This document shows, piece by piece, positions 34,220 through 41,698 of a DNA stretch of 41,698 nt. The position numbers and the translations under genes are program-made. The stretch covers positions 1-41,698 of the forward strand of contig CAMASG010000017.1 of assembly GCA_945860945.1 (NCBI GenBank), given 5' to 3'. Position 1 is the stretch's first letter; every line of letters starts with the position of its first letter. Origin of the DNA: Akkermansia muciniphila. Its GTDB lineage: Bacteria > Verrucomicrobiota > Verrucomicrobiia > Limisphaerales > SIAT01. Below the pieces are notes generated by a model, which saw only the letters and a list, made by a program, of their open reading frames with translations, made no database searches and was not told where the DNA came from.

Positions 34220-35518
34220 TCAGGTGTGGCGGAGAGCCTCGATGGGATCGAGGTCGGCTGCGCGGCGCGCGGGGTAAAGTCCGAAAACGACACCGACCAG
34301 CGCGGAGATTCCGAAGGCAACCACCACCGACCACCACGTGATGATGGTTTTCATGCCGGCGACTTGCTCGACGAGGAGCGGTGTGATGACACCGACGGCC
34401 ACGCCGATCAACCCGCCACCCACGGAGAGCACAATGGTCTCGACGAGGAATTGCGTGGTGATGTCCTTCTTTTTCGCGCCGAGCGCGCGGCGGATACCAA
34501 TCTCACGCGTCCGCTCGGTGACGGTGGCGAGCATGATGTTCATGATGCCGATGCCGCCGACGAGAAGGGAGATTGCGGCGATGGAACCGAGCACGACGTT
34601 GAAGATGCGTTTGGTGCGTTCGGCTTGGCGCAACAGTTCGAGCGGCACGACCAGTTCGTAATCTTTCCGTTCGTGGAAGCGCTCGAGGAGGCGTTGAATG
34701 AGTGGGACGGCCGTCTCGACGGACTCCGGATTCTCGAACTGGAGCGTGAGTTGGTGAAGTTCGACTTTCTCGGCCTCGAAGCTGCCGGCGGAACGGCGGA
34801 AGATGACTTCACCGAAGCGATTGCGAGCAGCGGAGAGGGGGATGTACACGTTGGCGTCGATGGTCTGGCCTTCCGTCGCGCCGGACTGCGGGCGCTTCTG
34901 CTCGGTGCCGCGCTCGCGGACGATGCCGACGACGCGGAAATAGTTCGCGCCGATTTTCACCTCTTGCTCGAGCGGATTCTGTCCGGTGAAAAGACTCTCG
35001 GCCAAGCTGAGGGTGATCGCACAAATATTGTTTTGATACCGCTCGTCGGTCTCGGTGAGGAACCGGCCGGCGAGAAGATCGACGCCGTTGATCTCGGGAT
35101 ACAGCGGATGAGTGCCGATGACTTGGCAGGGATGGCTGATGGAACTGAAGCGAACGTCGTCGCGCATGATGCGGAGCGGGAGCACGCGGCGGATGCCGGG
35201 GATGGTCGCCTGCAACCGCGCGGCGTCCCGATAGGTGAGGCCGTATTCGGCGACGAAACTGCGTTTGCCCTGGCCGGAGGAACTGTTGTCCGCGGTGCGT
35301 TTGACGCTGCGGATGATGACGTTGCTGGAGCCGAGTTTCTTGATGGCCTCCTGTGCTTCGTGGCTCGCGCCTTCGCCGATGGCGAGCATCGCGATGACGC
35401 TGCAGACGCCGAAGATGATGCCGAGCATCGTGAGCGCCGAGCGCATCTTGTGCAGGAGCAGGCTCTTCACGCCGAGTTGCACGATGCGGACGAGTGCGAT
35501 GGGAATGAGCGGCTTCAT
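34220..35518 (-). CDS. MacB-like ABC transporter permease
   Basis: The 432 residues form a MacB/LolC-type permease. A first membrane helix ([21 protein letters not shown]) is followed by a periplasmic domain of about 230 residues. Three helices follow ([41 protein letters not shown], then two more) in the FtsX-type arrangement. The [13 protein letters not shown] stretch is a hallmark of MacB permeases. In E. coli MacB the ATPase and permease are fused; here they are separate. The start ATG overlaps the ATPase stop by 4 bases. It is the last gene of the four-gene export operon. Confidence 0.9.
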   Translation of the reverse strand: MKPLIPIALVRIVQLGVKSLLLHKMRSALTMLGIIFGVCSVIAMLAIGEGASHEAQEAIKKLGSSNVIIRSVKRTADNSSSGQGKRSFVAEYGLTYRDAARLQATIPGIRRVLPLRIMRDDVRFSSISHPCQVIGTHPLYPEINGVDLLAGRFLTETDERYQNNICAITLSLAESLFTGQNPLEQEVKIGANYFRVVGIVRERGTEQKRPQSGATEGQTIDANVYIPLSAARNRFGEVIFRRSAGSFEAEKVELHQLTLQFENPESVETAVPLIQRLLERFHERKDYELVVPLELLRQAERTKRIFNVVLGSIAAISLLVGGIGIMNIMLATVTERTREIGIRRALGAKKKDITTQFLVETIVLSVGGGLIGVAVGVITPLLVEQVAGMKTIITWWSVVVAFGISALVGVVFGLYPARRAADLDPIEALRHT

Positions 35519-36258
35519 CGTGCGGCGGCTGCGACGGGCCTAGCGGTGGCGGCTGTGGAAATGGTTTTGCGGTTCAACACGTCGCTATCCACGAAGCCGT
35601 CCTTCATTCGGACGACACGGTGGGCGCGTGTGGCGACTTCCTCGCCGTGCGTGACGAGAACGATGGTTTTGCCCGCGGCGTTGAGGCGATCGAGCACTTC
35701 GAGGACTTCGCGGCCGGTTTGCGAATCGAGGTTTCCGGTCGGTTCATCGGCGAGAATCATCAGCGGATTATTGACGAGCGAGCGGGCGATGGCCACGCGC
35801 TGCTGCTGTCCGCCGGAGAGCTGCTTGGGCCGGTGATCGAGGCGGTCGCCGAGGCCGACGAGCTCAGCGAACTTCACGCATTCATCCCAGCATTGCTCGA
35901 GGTCGCGACCTTGATAGAAGAGCGGCACGTGGATGTTCTCCACGACGGTGAGCTGGTCGATGAGGTTGTAGGATTGGAAAATGAAACCGAGACGCTGGCC
36001 GCGGATGATGGAGAGCGCGTCATCCTCGAGCGTAGAAACGTCGTCACCGCCAAGCCAGTAGCGACCGGAGGTGGGACGATCGAGGCAGCCGAGGATGTTC
36101 AGGAGGGTGGACTTGCCGGAGCCGGAGGCGCCCATGATGGCGACGTAGCTGCCAGCCTCGATATCGAGGTTCACACCGCGCAGGGCGTGCACTTGGATCT
36201 CGCCGAGGTCGTAGGTCTTCGTGAGCCCCTGCAGCTGAATGATGGGCTGCGACTTCAT
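35515..36258 (-). CDS. MacB/LolD-type ABC transporter ATP-binding protein
   Basis: Energises the adjacent permease. The 247 residues include Walker [10 protein letters not shown], a Q-loop ([18 protein letters not shown]), the signature [15 protein letters not shown], Walker [14 protein letters not shown] and an H-loop (VTHGEE). The DEPTGNLD sequence is typical of the MacB/LolD/FtsE branch. The last 25 or so residues are a low-complexity Ala/Thr/Arg tail. Both ends overlap neighbours as ATGA, so translation is coupled to the adaptor and the permease. Confidence 0.93.
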   Translation of the reverse strand: MKSQPIIQLQGLTKTYDLGEIQVHALRGVNLDIEAGSYVAIMGASGSGKSTLLNILGCLDRPTSGRYWLGGDDVSTLEDDALSIIRGQRLGFIFQSYNLIDQLTVVENIHVPLFYQGRDLEQCWDECVKFAELVGLGDRLDHRPKQLSGGQQQRVAIARSLVNNPLMILADEPTGNLDSQTGREVLEVLDRLNAAGKTIVLVTHGEEVATRAHRVVRMKDGFVDSDVLNRKTISTAATARPVAAAAR

Positions 36259-37982
36259 TCCGTGCCGGCCAACTTCTTGCTCGCGACCGGTACGCCCGTC
36301 TTCTCACTTTTGCCAGGAGGCTTGGCGGTTTTCTCGGGCCGGAACTTCGTGGGTTGGCCTTTCTCGGTGGAGCTTTTGGTGGTGGAGACGCCGGGCGGGA
36401 GAGGATGGAGTGTGTCGGGCGGGAGCGTTTTGCCATTGGCGTAAGGATGATTGGAGAGCGGATCTTTTTCGCCGTCCTTCACGAGAGAGTTGTCGAGGTC
36501 GAGACCGTCGCCGTTGGAGAGCGGCGAGAGCATCACGCGATCGCCTTCATTGAGCCCTTTGCGGATCTCAATGAACTTGTCGTTATGGTAACCGACGGTG
36601 ACGTCCAGGGACACGGGCTTTCCGTCGCGCTCGACGTAGCAGACCTGCTTGCCTTTGTGCGAGGTGACGCACTGGATGGGGACGGTGAGAACCTTGTGGA
36701 GATTGGTGACGACAATCTCGGCGCGCGCGGAGACGCCGGGCTTGAAGTCCGCGAGCGCCTCATCAATCAAAACCTCGGCCGCGTAAACTTTCAGGTTCGG
36801 GCTGTAGTAACGGCTATTGGAATCCGGCAGCGGCGCGATTTTTTTCACGACGCCGTTGAACTGTTTGTCCGGCATCGAATCGATGGTGACGAAGGCGGGC
36901 TGGCCGGGCTTGACCTGGCGCACGTGCGATTCGTGAATCTTGATCTCGACCATCATCTTCGAGACGTCGGGGAGTTTGATGAGCGGCTGCTTTTGCCGGA
37001 CGACCGCGCCTTCCTCGATCGGCTGGCCGAGCGAGCTGGAGACGGGCGCGTACACCACGAGGCCATCCTGCGGCGCGAAAATCTTCGCGAGCTGCAGCTG
37101 CAGCTTCGTCTCCTCGAGCTTGCCGGACTGCAGCTCGAGCGTGTTCTGACGGGCCTTGAGATCCGCTTGAGCGGCCGAGAGGAGCGACTTGGAACGCTGC
37201 TTGATGCGGAGGAGCGCGAGCTTCGATTGCTCGTGGCCAGACTCAAGCAAGCGAACTTTCTTCGGGTAATCGTATTTCTGCGAGAGCCGCAGCGCCTCGC
37301 TGCCTTTCTCGAGCGCGATCTCCTGCCGCTTCAACGCGAGCTGGTCGCCTTCGAGTTCGGAGCGCGTGGCGTAGCCTTTCGTGTGGAGCTTGCCGGTCCA
37401 GTCGAGCTTGTCCTTCGCGCGCTGCACTTCTTCTTTCGTGATGGTGATGTCGGCCTCGAGCACGCGCTTCGCTTGCGGCCAGTCGCCGAGCTTGTATTTC
37501 TCAAGGTCGGACAGTGCGAACTCGACCGTCAGCTCCGCGTCCTTGTCATTCGCGTCATTGAGCAACACCTGGATATCGAGGTCTTCCTTCGCTTTGGTCA
37601 GCGCGAAACGGGCGTTCTCCACCACGACCTCCTGCGTATCGAGCCGCTCCTTGATACCGGAGGAATCGAGCTCCACCAGCAGGTCGCCTTTTTTCACCGT
37701 GGTGCCTTCGGGAACGATGCGGAGGATGCGCGGTGTGCCTTCCATCTCGCAGACAACCATCAACTCCTGTGTCGCGGCCAATGCGCCGCCTTCAATAACG
37801 GAGACGAGAAAATCACGCTGCGTGACGGTGTGATAAGCCATCTCCGGCGTGCGTGCTTTGCCGGGACGCACGGCGACGAAGAGCAGCGCGGCAACAACGC
37901 CGCCGATGACGGCGGACCAGAGCGGATGCCGGCGCGCGAATGTGGCGACGGCCTGGATTCTTGAATGTTTAGGAGTCGTCAT
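36255..37982 (-). CDS. MacA/HlyD-type periplasmic adaptor
   Basis: Periplasmic membrane-fusion protein linking the ABC transporter to the outer-membrane channel. There are 575 residues, clearly longer than E. coli MacA (about 370). A membrane anchor lies at about 19-40. The first half-lipoyl stretch (PEGTTVKKGDLLVELDSSGIKERLD) is followed by a long helical hairpin, the second half-lipoyl stretch (APQDGLVVYAPVSSSLGQPIEEGAVV) and the beta-barrel region (VKPGQPAFVTIDSMPDKQF). A Pro/Lys-rich tail of about 70 residues follows. The start shares one base with the tolC-like stop (TGATG). The long hairpin should reach far towards the channel. Confidence 0.88.
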   Translation of the reverse strand: MTTPKHSRIQAVATFARRHPLWSAVIGGVVAALLFVAVRPGKARTPEMAYHTVTQRDFLVSVIEGGALAATQELMVVCEMEGTPRILRIVPEGTTVKKGDLLVELDSSGIKERLDTQEVVVENARFALTKAKEDLDIQVLLNDANDKDAELTVEFALSDLEKYKLGDWPQAKRVLEADITITKEEVQRAKDKLDWTGKLHTKGYATRSELEGDQLALKRQEIALEKGSEALRLSQKYDYPKKVRLLESGHEQSKLALLRIKQRSKSLLSAAQADLKARQNTLELQSGKLEETKLQLQLAKIFAPQDGLVVYAPVSSSLGQPIEEGAVVRQKQPLIKLPDVSKMMVEIKIHESHVRQVKPGQPAFVTIDSMPDKQFNGVVKKIAPLPDSNSRYYSPNLKVYAAEVLIDEALADFKPGVSARAEIVVTNLHKVLTVPIQCVTSHKGKQVCYVERDGKPVSLDVTVGYHNDKFIEIRKGLNEGDRVMLSPLSNGDGLDLDNSLVKDGEKDPLSNHPYANGKTLPPDTLHPLPPGVSTTKSSTEKGQPTKFRPEKTAKPPGKSEKTGVPVASKKLAGTE

Positions 37983-39664
37983 CAGTTTCCAAAAAGTTTA
38001 TCGGGCGTGATTACTTCCCTGTCCGCGCCGTTCACGGGCGGCGGGACAATGACCGGTTTGCCACCGGGAATCGGATGGTCGCGCAGCCAGAAACGCTCAC
38101 CGCCGGAACGGAGCGCCCCGACGTCGATGAGCATCTTCAACCGCGCAGCGTGATAATCCACGAGCGCAGCGGTGACGGCGTTCTGCGCGGCGACGAGCGC
38201 CTGCTGCGCCTCGAGTTGATCGCGGATCTGCGCGCGGCCGGCTTGCAAAAGGAGGTCAGCACTTTCGACGCGGCGCTTCGCCAACTCGAGTGCATTCTGC
38301 TGAATCTGATAATTCTGCCGCGTTTGATCGAGGGTGCGGAGGCCTTGCCGGACGTTGTCGCGCGCGGTGTCGAGCGCCGTGGCGAGCGAGCGGATCTGCT
38401 TCTCGAAATTGATGAGCGTGGTGCGGTAGGCGTTGCGTTCGCTGAGCCGGTCGAATGGCAGATTGATCTTCAGTCGGGCGTTGCCGGAATATTTGCTGAC
38501 GTCGAAATTGCTGTAGTTCAAATCGGACAGCGAGGCGTCGGTGATGAGATCGAACTTGGGCAGAAGCTGGTTGGCGGCGACGACAATCTTGCGCTTCGAA
38601 TCCTCGAACTTGTCGATCTCGTTGAGCAGATCGAGCCGGTATTTGATGGCGGCTTCGAAACCGGTCTGCTCGTCGAGCGGCAGCGGCAGCAGGCCGGCCT
38701 GCGTGAGCTCATCGAGCGCGCGGTCGTCGAGCGCGATGGGCGTTCCGAGCGGCAGCGCGAGCGTTTGTTTGAAGGAATCGAGGCTGGTCTGATAGCTCTC
38801 GACGGCGGCGATGTAGGCGACCTTCGCTTTGTATTCCTCCTGCCGCGCTTGATCGACTTGGAAGGCCGGCAGCCGGTCGAAGGCGAGCGCCTCGGCGCGT
38901 TCGCGGGCGCGGAAGAGGTTCAGATAGTTGTCGTAAGCATTCCGCACGGCGGCCTTCTTTTGCAGAAGCCGGTAGTAGGTGGTGACGATATCCGTCGCGA
39001 ACGTCTCCTGATAATGGCTGAAGGAACGGACCTCGTAGATGACGTCGCGCTCGGCTTGCGTGAGCGCCTCGGCGGCGATGTCCGCGCCCGCGCCGCGCAG
39101 CAACGGCTGGGTGAGCGCGAGGGTGAGGGTCGGGACTTTCGGTGTGCCGTTGAGGTAAAGCGTGAGGTCATTCGCGACACTGGCGGTGAGCGAGGCGCCG
39201 GTCTGAAAAAGTTTGCTGAGCGAGGCGGAAGCGTCGGAGGTGCCGTTCAGCCTCCGCTCGGTGCTGCGCGTCACGCCGATATCGACCTCGGCGGAGGAGA
39301 CTTTCCACTCGAAGAGATGCCGCGTGCCGGTGAGCGAGAGGGCCGAGAGGTAAAGCTGCTCGCGGCGGAGTTGGTAACTGCGGCTGTTGGTGACGGCGAG
39401 TTGGAAGGCGCGCTCCAGCGTGAGCTGCAGCTTGCCGTTGTCGGTGAACCGTTCTTTGATGATCTCCTCGGCCTTGATCGCGTGCGGATCGCGCTTGGAC
39501 CACGGTGTCTCGATGCTGAAAGCGTTGGTCTGGCCATGGACGCGCTGCTGTTTCTGCCCGAGAATATCATAGATATCCTTGTCTGCCGACTGGCGGTAAT
39601 GCGCGGTGGAGCAGCCGGCCGCGGCCGCCACCAAAACCACCAGAATGTACAAGCGCTTGAACAT
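37982..39664 (-). CDS. TolC-family outer-membrane efflux lipoprotein
   Basis: The 560 residues start at ATG 39664 (MFKRLYILVVLVAAAAGCS), a lipoprotein signal peptide with a lipobox ending in AAGC, so the mature protein would be lipidated like OprM. An upstream in-frame ATG at 39748 would spoil the signal peptide. Two repeats of long helical sequence (LTLALTQPLLRGAGADIAAEALTQAE, then KINLPFDRLSERNAYRTTLINFEKQ) mark the TolC family. A GAGGTGA ribosome binding site (39675-39681) supports the start. It is the first gene of the export operon, with a perfect hairpin in its leader. Confidence 0.88.
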   Translation of the reverse strand: MFKRLYILVVLVAAAAGCSTAHYRQSADKDIYDILGQKQQRVHGQTNAFSIETPWSKRDPHAIKAEEIIKERFTDNGKLQLTLERAFQLAVTNSRSYQLRREQLYLSALSLTGTRHLFEWKVSSAEVDIGVTRSTERRLNGTSDASASLSKLFQTGASLTASVANDLTLYLNGTPKVPTLTLALTQPLLRGAGADIAAEALTQAERDVIYEVRSFSHYQETFATDIVTTYYRLLQKKAAVRNAYDNYLNLFRARERAEALAFDRLPAFQVDQARQEEYKAKVAYIAAVESYQTSLDSFKQTLALPLGTPIALDDRALDELTQAGLLPLPLDEQTGFEAAIKYRLDLLNEIDKFEDSKRKIVVAANQLLPKFDLITDASLSDLNYSNFDVSKYSGNARLKINLPFDRLSERNAYRTTLINFEKQIRSLATALDTARDNVRQGLRTLDQTRQNYQIQQNALELAKRRVESADLLLQAGRAQIRDQLEAQQALVAAQNAVTAALVDYHAARLKMLIDVGALRSGGERFWLRDHPIPGGKPVIVPPPVNGADREVITPDKLFGN

Positions 39665-39684
39665 CAGTTTTTCATCACCTCGCA

Positions 39685-39708
39685 CGGCGAGTGTCGTTGG
39701 ACTCGCCG
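39685..39708 (-). other. Perfect hairpin in the leader of the efflux operon
   Basis: CGGCGAGT and ACTCGCCG form a perfect 8-bp stem with an 8-base loop, 20 bases before the tolC-like start. No T-run follows. It could be an operator palindrome or an RNA structure that affects translation. Confidence 0.5.
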
Positions 39709-39851
39709 CGTAGCAAAATGTTTCACGATTTTCGACCGTCACCGGCATACATCAGCATCGCCGATAGACCGTTTCATTGAACCTGTTTTCGGCCCTCGGG
39801 TCAAGCCGCGCCTTCAGCCGCCGGACCTCGCCGCGTTGGTGTTGGAATGAA

Positions 39852-39873
39852 GAACCGTCACCGAACCGTCACC
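39852..39873. repeat. Two tandem 11-bp copies in a 455-base non-coding gap
   Basis: GAACCGTCACC occurs twice in direct succession, and a related ACCGTCACC lies near 39738. The gap between the divergent tolC-like and kinase genes (39665-40119) otherwise shows only the leader hairpin. An open frame at 39777-40163 lacks protein-like composition and runs into the kinase gene. Confidence 0.7.
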
Positions 39874-40119
39874 AGCATCTTCTTGACCTACGGCGGCAAA
39901 AACGGTTCTCTACGCACGTTTCGCGGAAGAAGCATCCCGTGAAACAGGGGGTAATCCCGTCAATTTGTCGGCTGCGGCCCAACTCCGCTGCTCTCGTATT
40001 GCGCCTCCACAACCCCCAATGGCGTCACCTTTGGTCGAATGCCTGCGCTGGGGGAGGCGTCCGAGATCGACGCTTGGGGCAGGCGTGTTGGAAGAAGTCG
40101 TATTTAGGAGACAGTTTTT

Positions 40120-40947
40120 ATGAGTTTGTTTGGAACATATCGCCTCCAGGAGTTGGTCAATAAGGGCGGCCTAGCAGAGTTATGGATGGCCACCGACGAG
40201 GATGGTCAGCATATTGCCGTGCGCAAAATGCACGAGCATCTGCTCAAGGAATCCTCCGCGCCGAAGCTCTTCAATCGCGGCTGCGAGATTCTCGCCAAGC
40301 TGCCGCCGCACGAGCACATCGTCCGCTACATCACCCACGGCAAGATCAAGAAGTTCCCCTTCCTCGCGCTCGAGTATATCGAAGGCGCGAACCTGAAGGC
40401 GCTGATTCTGCGCGAGGATCCCGTCCTCGGCGAGTTGCTCTCGGACATTCTTTACGCGATGGCCGCCGGCCTCGAGCACCTCCACGATAGCGGGGTGATG
40501 CACCTCGATTTCAAGCCGGAGAACGTGATGGTGTCGCACGGCGGCCGCGTGCTCATCGTGGATTTTGATACCGCCCTGCCCCTTCCTAAAAAGCCCGAGA
40601 AGCTCGACAAGAACTCCGGCACGCCGGGCTACATGGCCCCCGAACAACTCCGTGGCGAGCCGATGGATCAGCGGGCGGATATCTTCGCGTTCGGCCTCGT
40701 CGCCTACGAACTACTCACCCAGCGCAAGCCGTTCGCTGGTGACACGCCGGAGGACGGTGTGCGAAACATCCTCGACGACAATTTCCGTATCAAGTCGATC
40801 CGTGAGCACAACGAGTACGTCCCCGCGGACGTCGAGCAGATCATCATGAAATGCCTTCAACGTGATCTCTTCGCGCGCTGGCCGAGCATGACATTCGTGG
40901 CCGCCAAACTCCGTGTGGCCCTCGGCGTGAAATTTGTGGCGGCTTGA
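40120..40947 (+). CDS. Compact soluble Ser/Thr protein kinase (Hanks-type)
   Basis: The 275 residues consist of the kinase domain alone: no membrane helix and no sensor domain. AGGAG at 40106-40110 supports ATG 40120. The motifs are present in slightly divergent form: Gly-loop NKGGLAELWMA, ATP-lysine Lys36 in IAVRK, helix-C Glu56, catalytic loop MHLDFKPEN (Asp130, Lys132, Asn135), metal site DFD (148-150) in place of DFG, SGTPGYMAPEQ and DIFAFGLVAYELLT. Key catalytic residues are kept, so it is probably active. Substrates are unknown. Proteins of this type normally also carry a membrane anchor or a sensory extension, which this one lacks. Confidence 0.88.
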   Translation: MSLFGTYRLQELVNKGGLAELWMATDEDGQHIAVRKMHEHLLKESSAPKLFNRGCEILAKLPPHEHIVRYITHGKIKKFPFLALEYIEGANLKALILREDPVLGELLSDILYAMAAGLEHLHDSGVMHLDFKPENVMVSHGGRVLIVDFDTALPLPKKPEKLDKNSGTPGYMAPEQLRGEPMDQRADIFAFGLVAYELLTQRKPFAGDTPEDGVRNILDDNFRIKSIREHNEYVPADVEQIIMKCLQRDLFARWPSMTFVAAKLRVALGVKFVAA

Positions 40948-40980
40948 GTGCCGCGCAACTGCCCGCTTGACTTGCCACGC

Positions 40981-41024
40981 GATTGCTTTTGCAATCGGCG
41001 TTCCGTGATTCCCTCTGGGGAACG
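40981..41024 (+). other. Two consecutive hairpins between the kinase gene and xylA
   Basis: GATTGC-TTTT-GCAATC (40981-40996) is a perfect hairpin. CGTTCC (40999-41004) pairs with GGAACG (41019-41024) right after it. Neither is followed by a T-run. They may be a weak terminator for the kinase gene or a leader structure for xylA. Confidence 0.4.
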
Positions 41025-41048
41025 CGCAAAAATCAACGCACGAAAACT

Positions 41049-41698
41049 ATGTCCGCCGCATTTCCGAACATCCCCAAAATCCAATACGAAGGTCCGCAGT
41101 CCAAGAACCCGCTCGCCTTCAAACACTACGACGCCAAGGCCGTCCTCGAGGGCAAGACGATGGCCGAGCACCTCCGCTTCTCCGTCGTCTACTGGCACAC
41201 CATGTGTGGTCAGGGCGCGGACATGTTCGGCGGCGGCACCGCCATCCGCCCGTGGGAAGCCGGCCTCACCGGCCTCGATCTCGCCAAGGCCCGCGTCCCG
41301 GTCTTCTTCGAGATTTGCGAGAAGCTCGGCGCGCCTTACTACGCCTTCCACGACCGCGACGTCTCCCCGCACGGCGCGACCCTCAAGCAGTCGAACCAAT
41401 GGCTCGACACCATCACCAAGCTCCTCAAGGCCCAGCAGAAGAAGACCGGCGTCAAACTCCTCTGGGGCACCGCCCAGCTCTTCGCCCACCCCCGCTACGC
41501 CCACGGCGCCGCCACGAGCTGCGACGCTAACGCCTTCGCCTACGGAGCTGCGCAGGTAAAGAAAGCCCTCGAAGTCACCCACGAGCTCGGCGGTGAGGGC
41601 TACACCTTCTGGGGCGGCCGTGAAGGCTACTCGACGCTCTGGAACACCAACATGAAGCGCGAGCTTGAGCACCTCGCCAAGTTCCTCCACATGGCCGT
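41049..41698 (+). CDS. xylA: Xylose isomerase (3' end cut by window edge)
   Basis: Interconverts xylose and xylulose (also glucose and fructose) with divalent metal. ATG 41049 ([20 protein letters not shown]) begins the usual N-terminus. The visible 216 residues include [31 protein letters not shown] with the catalytic histidine, [20 protein letters not shown] and the [12 protein letters not shown] region, all strongly conserved in the longer (class II) xylose isomerases. The gene runs off the right edge, so about half of the roughly 440-residue protein is missing. No clear Shine-Dalgarno precedes the ATG. No xylulokinase gene is visible. Confidence 0.95.
   Translation, partial: MSAAFPNIPKIQYEGPQSKNPLAFKHYDAKAVLEGKTMAEHLRFSVVYWHTMCGQGADMFGGGTAIRPWEAGLTGLDLAKARVPVFFEICEKLGAPYYAFHDRDVSPHGATLKQSNQWLDTITKLLKAQQKKTGVKLLWGTAQLFAHPRYAHGAATSCDANAFAYGAAQVKKALEVTHELGGEGYTFWGGREGYSTLWNTNMKRELEHLAKFLHMA

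Noticed and set aside
34226-37964. Two open frames of 536 residues on the plus strand across the ABC operon
   Set aside because: They are antisense to the permease, ATPase and adaptor genes and have biased Asp/Glu/Gly/Arg composition without recognisable domains.
39777-40163. 128-residue open frame before the kinase gene
   Set aside because: It overlaps the kinase start in another frame, begins in sequence with short direct repeats and has no domain-like features.

Overview
The window is about 41.7 kb of GC-rich, densely coded DNA from a Gram-negative bacterium. LpxA (lipid A), an LptF/LptG permease and an outer-membrane TolC-type lipoprotein show an outer membrane. A formylglycine-type sulfatase, a secreted metzincin with an Ig-like domain, PyrR in a Gram-negative setting and the sequence character of the housekeeping proteins all suggest the Verrucomicrobiota. 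That placement is inferred from family resemblance and was not computed. I saw no tRNA, rRNA, CRISPR array, insertion sequence or prophage. The window looks like core chromosome.

Layout. (1) 1-3750: the 3' part of pgi, then mnmG. Two identical perfect 16-bp ParB-binding (parS) palindromes lie here, one just after pgi and one inside mnmG. (2) 3751-9353: a structured intergenic segment, a 10-bp tandem repeat abutting a secreted metallopeptidase gene, a sulfatase, and a convergent purple-acid-phosphatase-like gene. (3) 9354-11691: uppP and a divergent cysteine desulfurase. DnaA-box-like sites lie before uppP and before dnaN. (4) 11692-24260: a co-directional run dnaN-lspA-miaA-hflX-radC-lpxA-addB-addA. 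(5) 24267-25106: a convergent gene for what appears to be a membrane-anchored GrpE-like protein. (6) 25207-28121: two-subunit class I fumarase, with a dicarboxylate symporter gene between the subunit genes. (7) 28163-29985 (minus strand): a pyrimidine operon of a small ORF, a PyrR RNA-binding loop, an intrinsic terminator, pyrR and pyrB. (8) 30122-34195: mrp-type ATPase, then a divergent LptF/G permease and a soluble GAF-GAF histidine kinase. (9) 34220-39664 (minus strand): a tightly overlapping four-gene MacAB-TolC-type export operon. (10) 40120-41698: a compact soluble Ser/Thr protein kinase and the 5' part of xylA.

Working together. parS sites beside mnmG, plus dnaN preceded by a perfect DnaA box overlapping a promoter, suggest that the window lies near the chromosome origin. 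The fumarase genes and symporter form a dicarboxylate uptake and use unit. The pyr genes carry a recognisable PyrR attenuator. LspA, LpxA, LptF/G, UppP and the efflux operon all serve the envelope. The most interesting items are the parS copy inside an extra segment of mnmG, the DnaA-box dnaN promoter, the PyrR attenuator behind a small leader gene, the membrane-tethered GrpE-like protein, and the fumarase-transporter-fumarase gene order.
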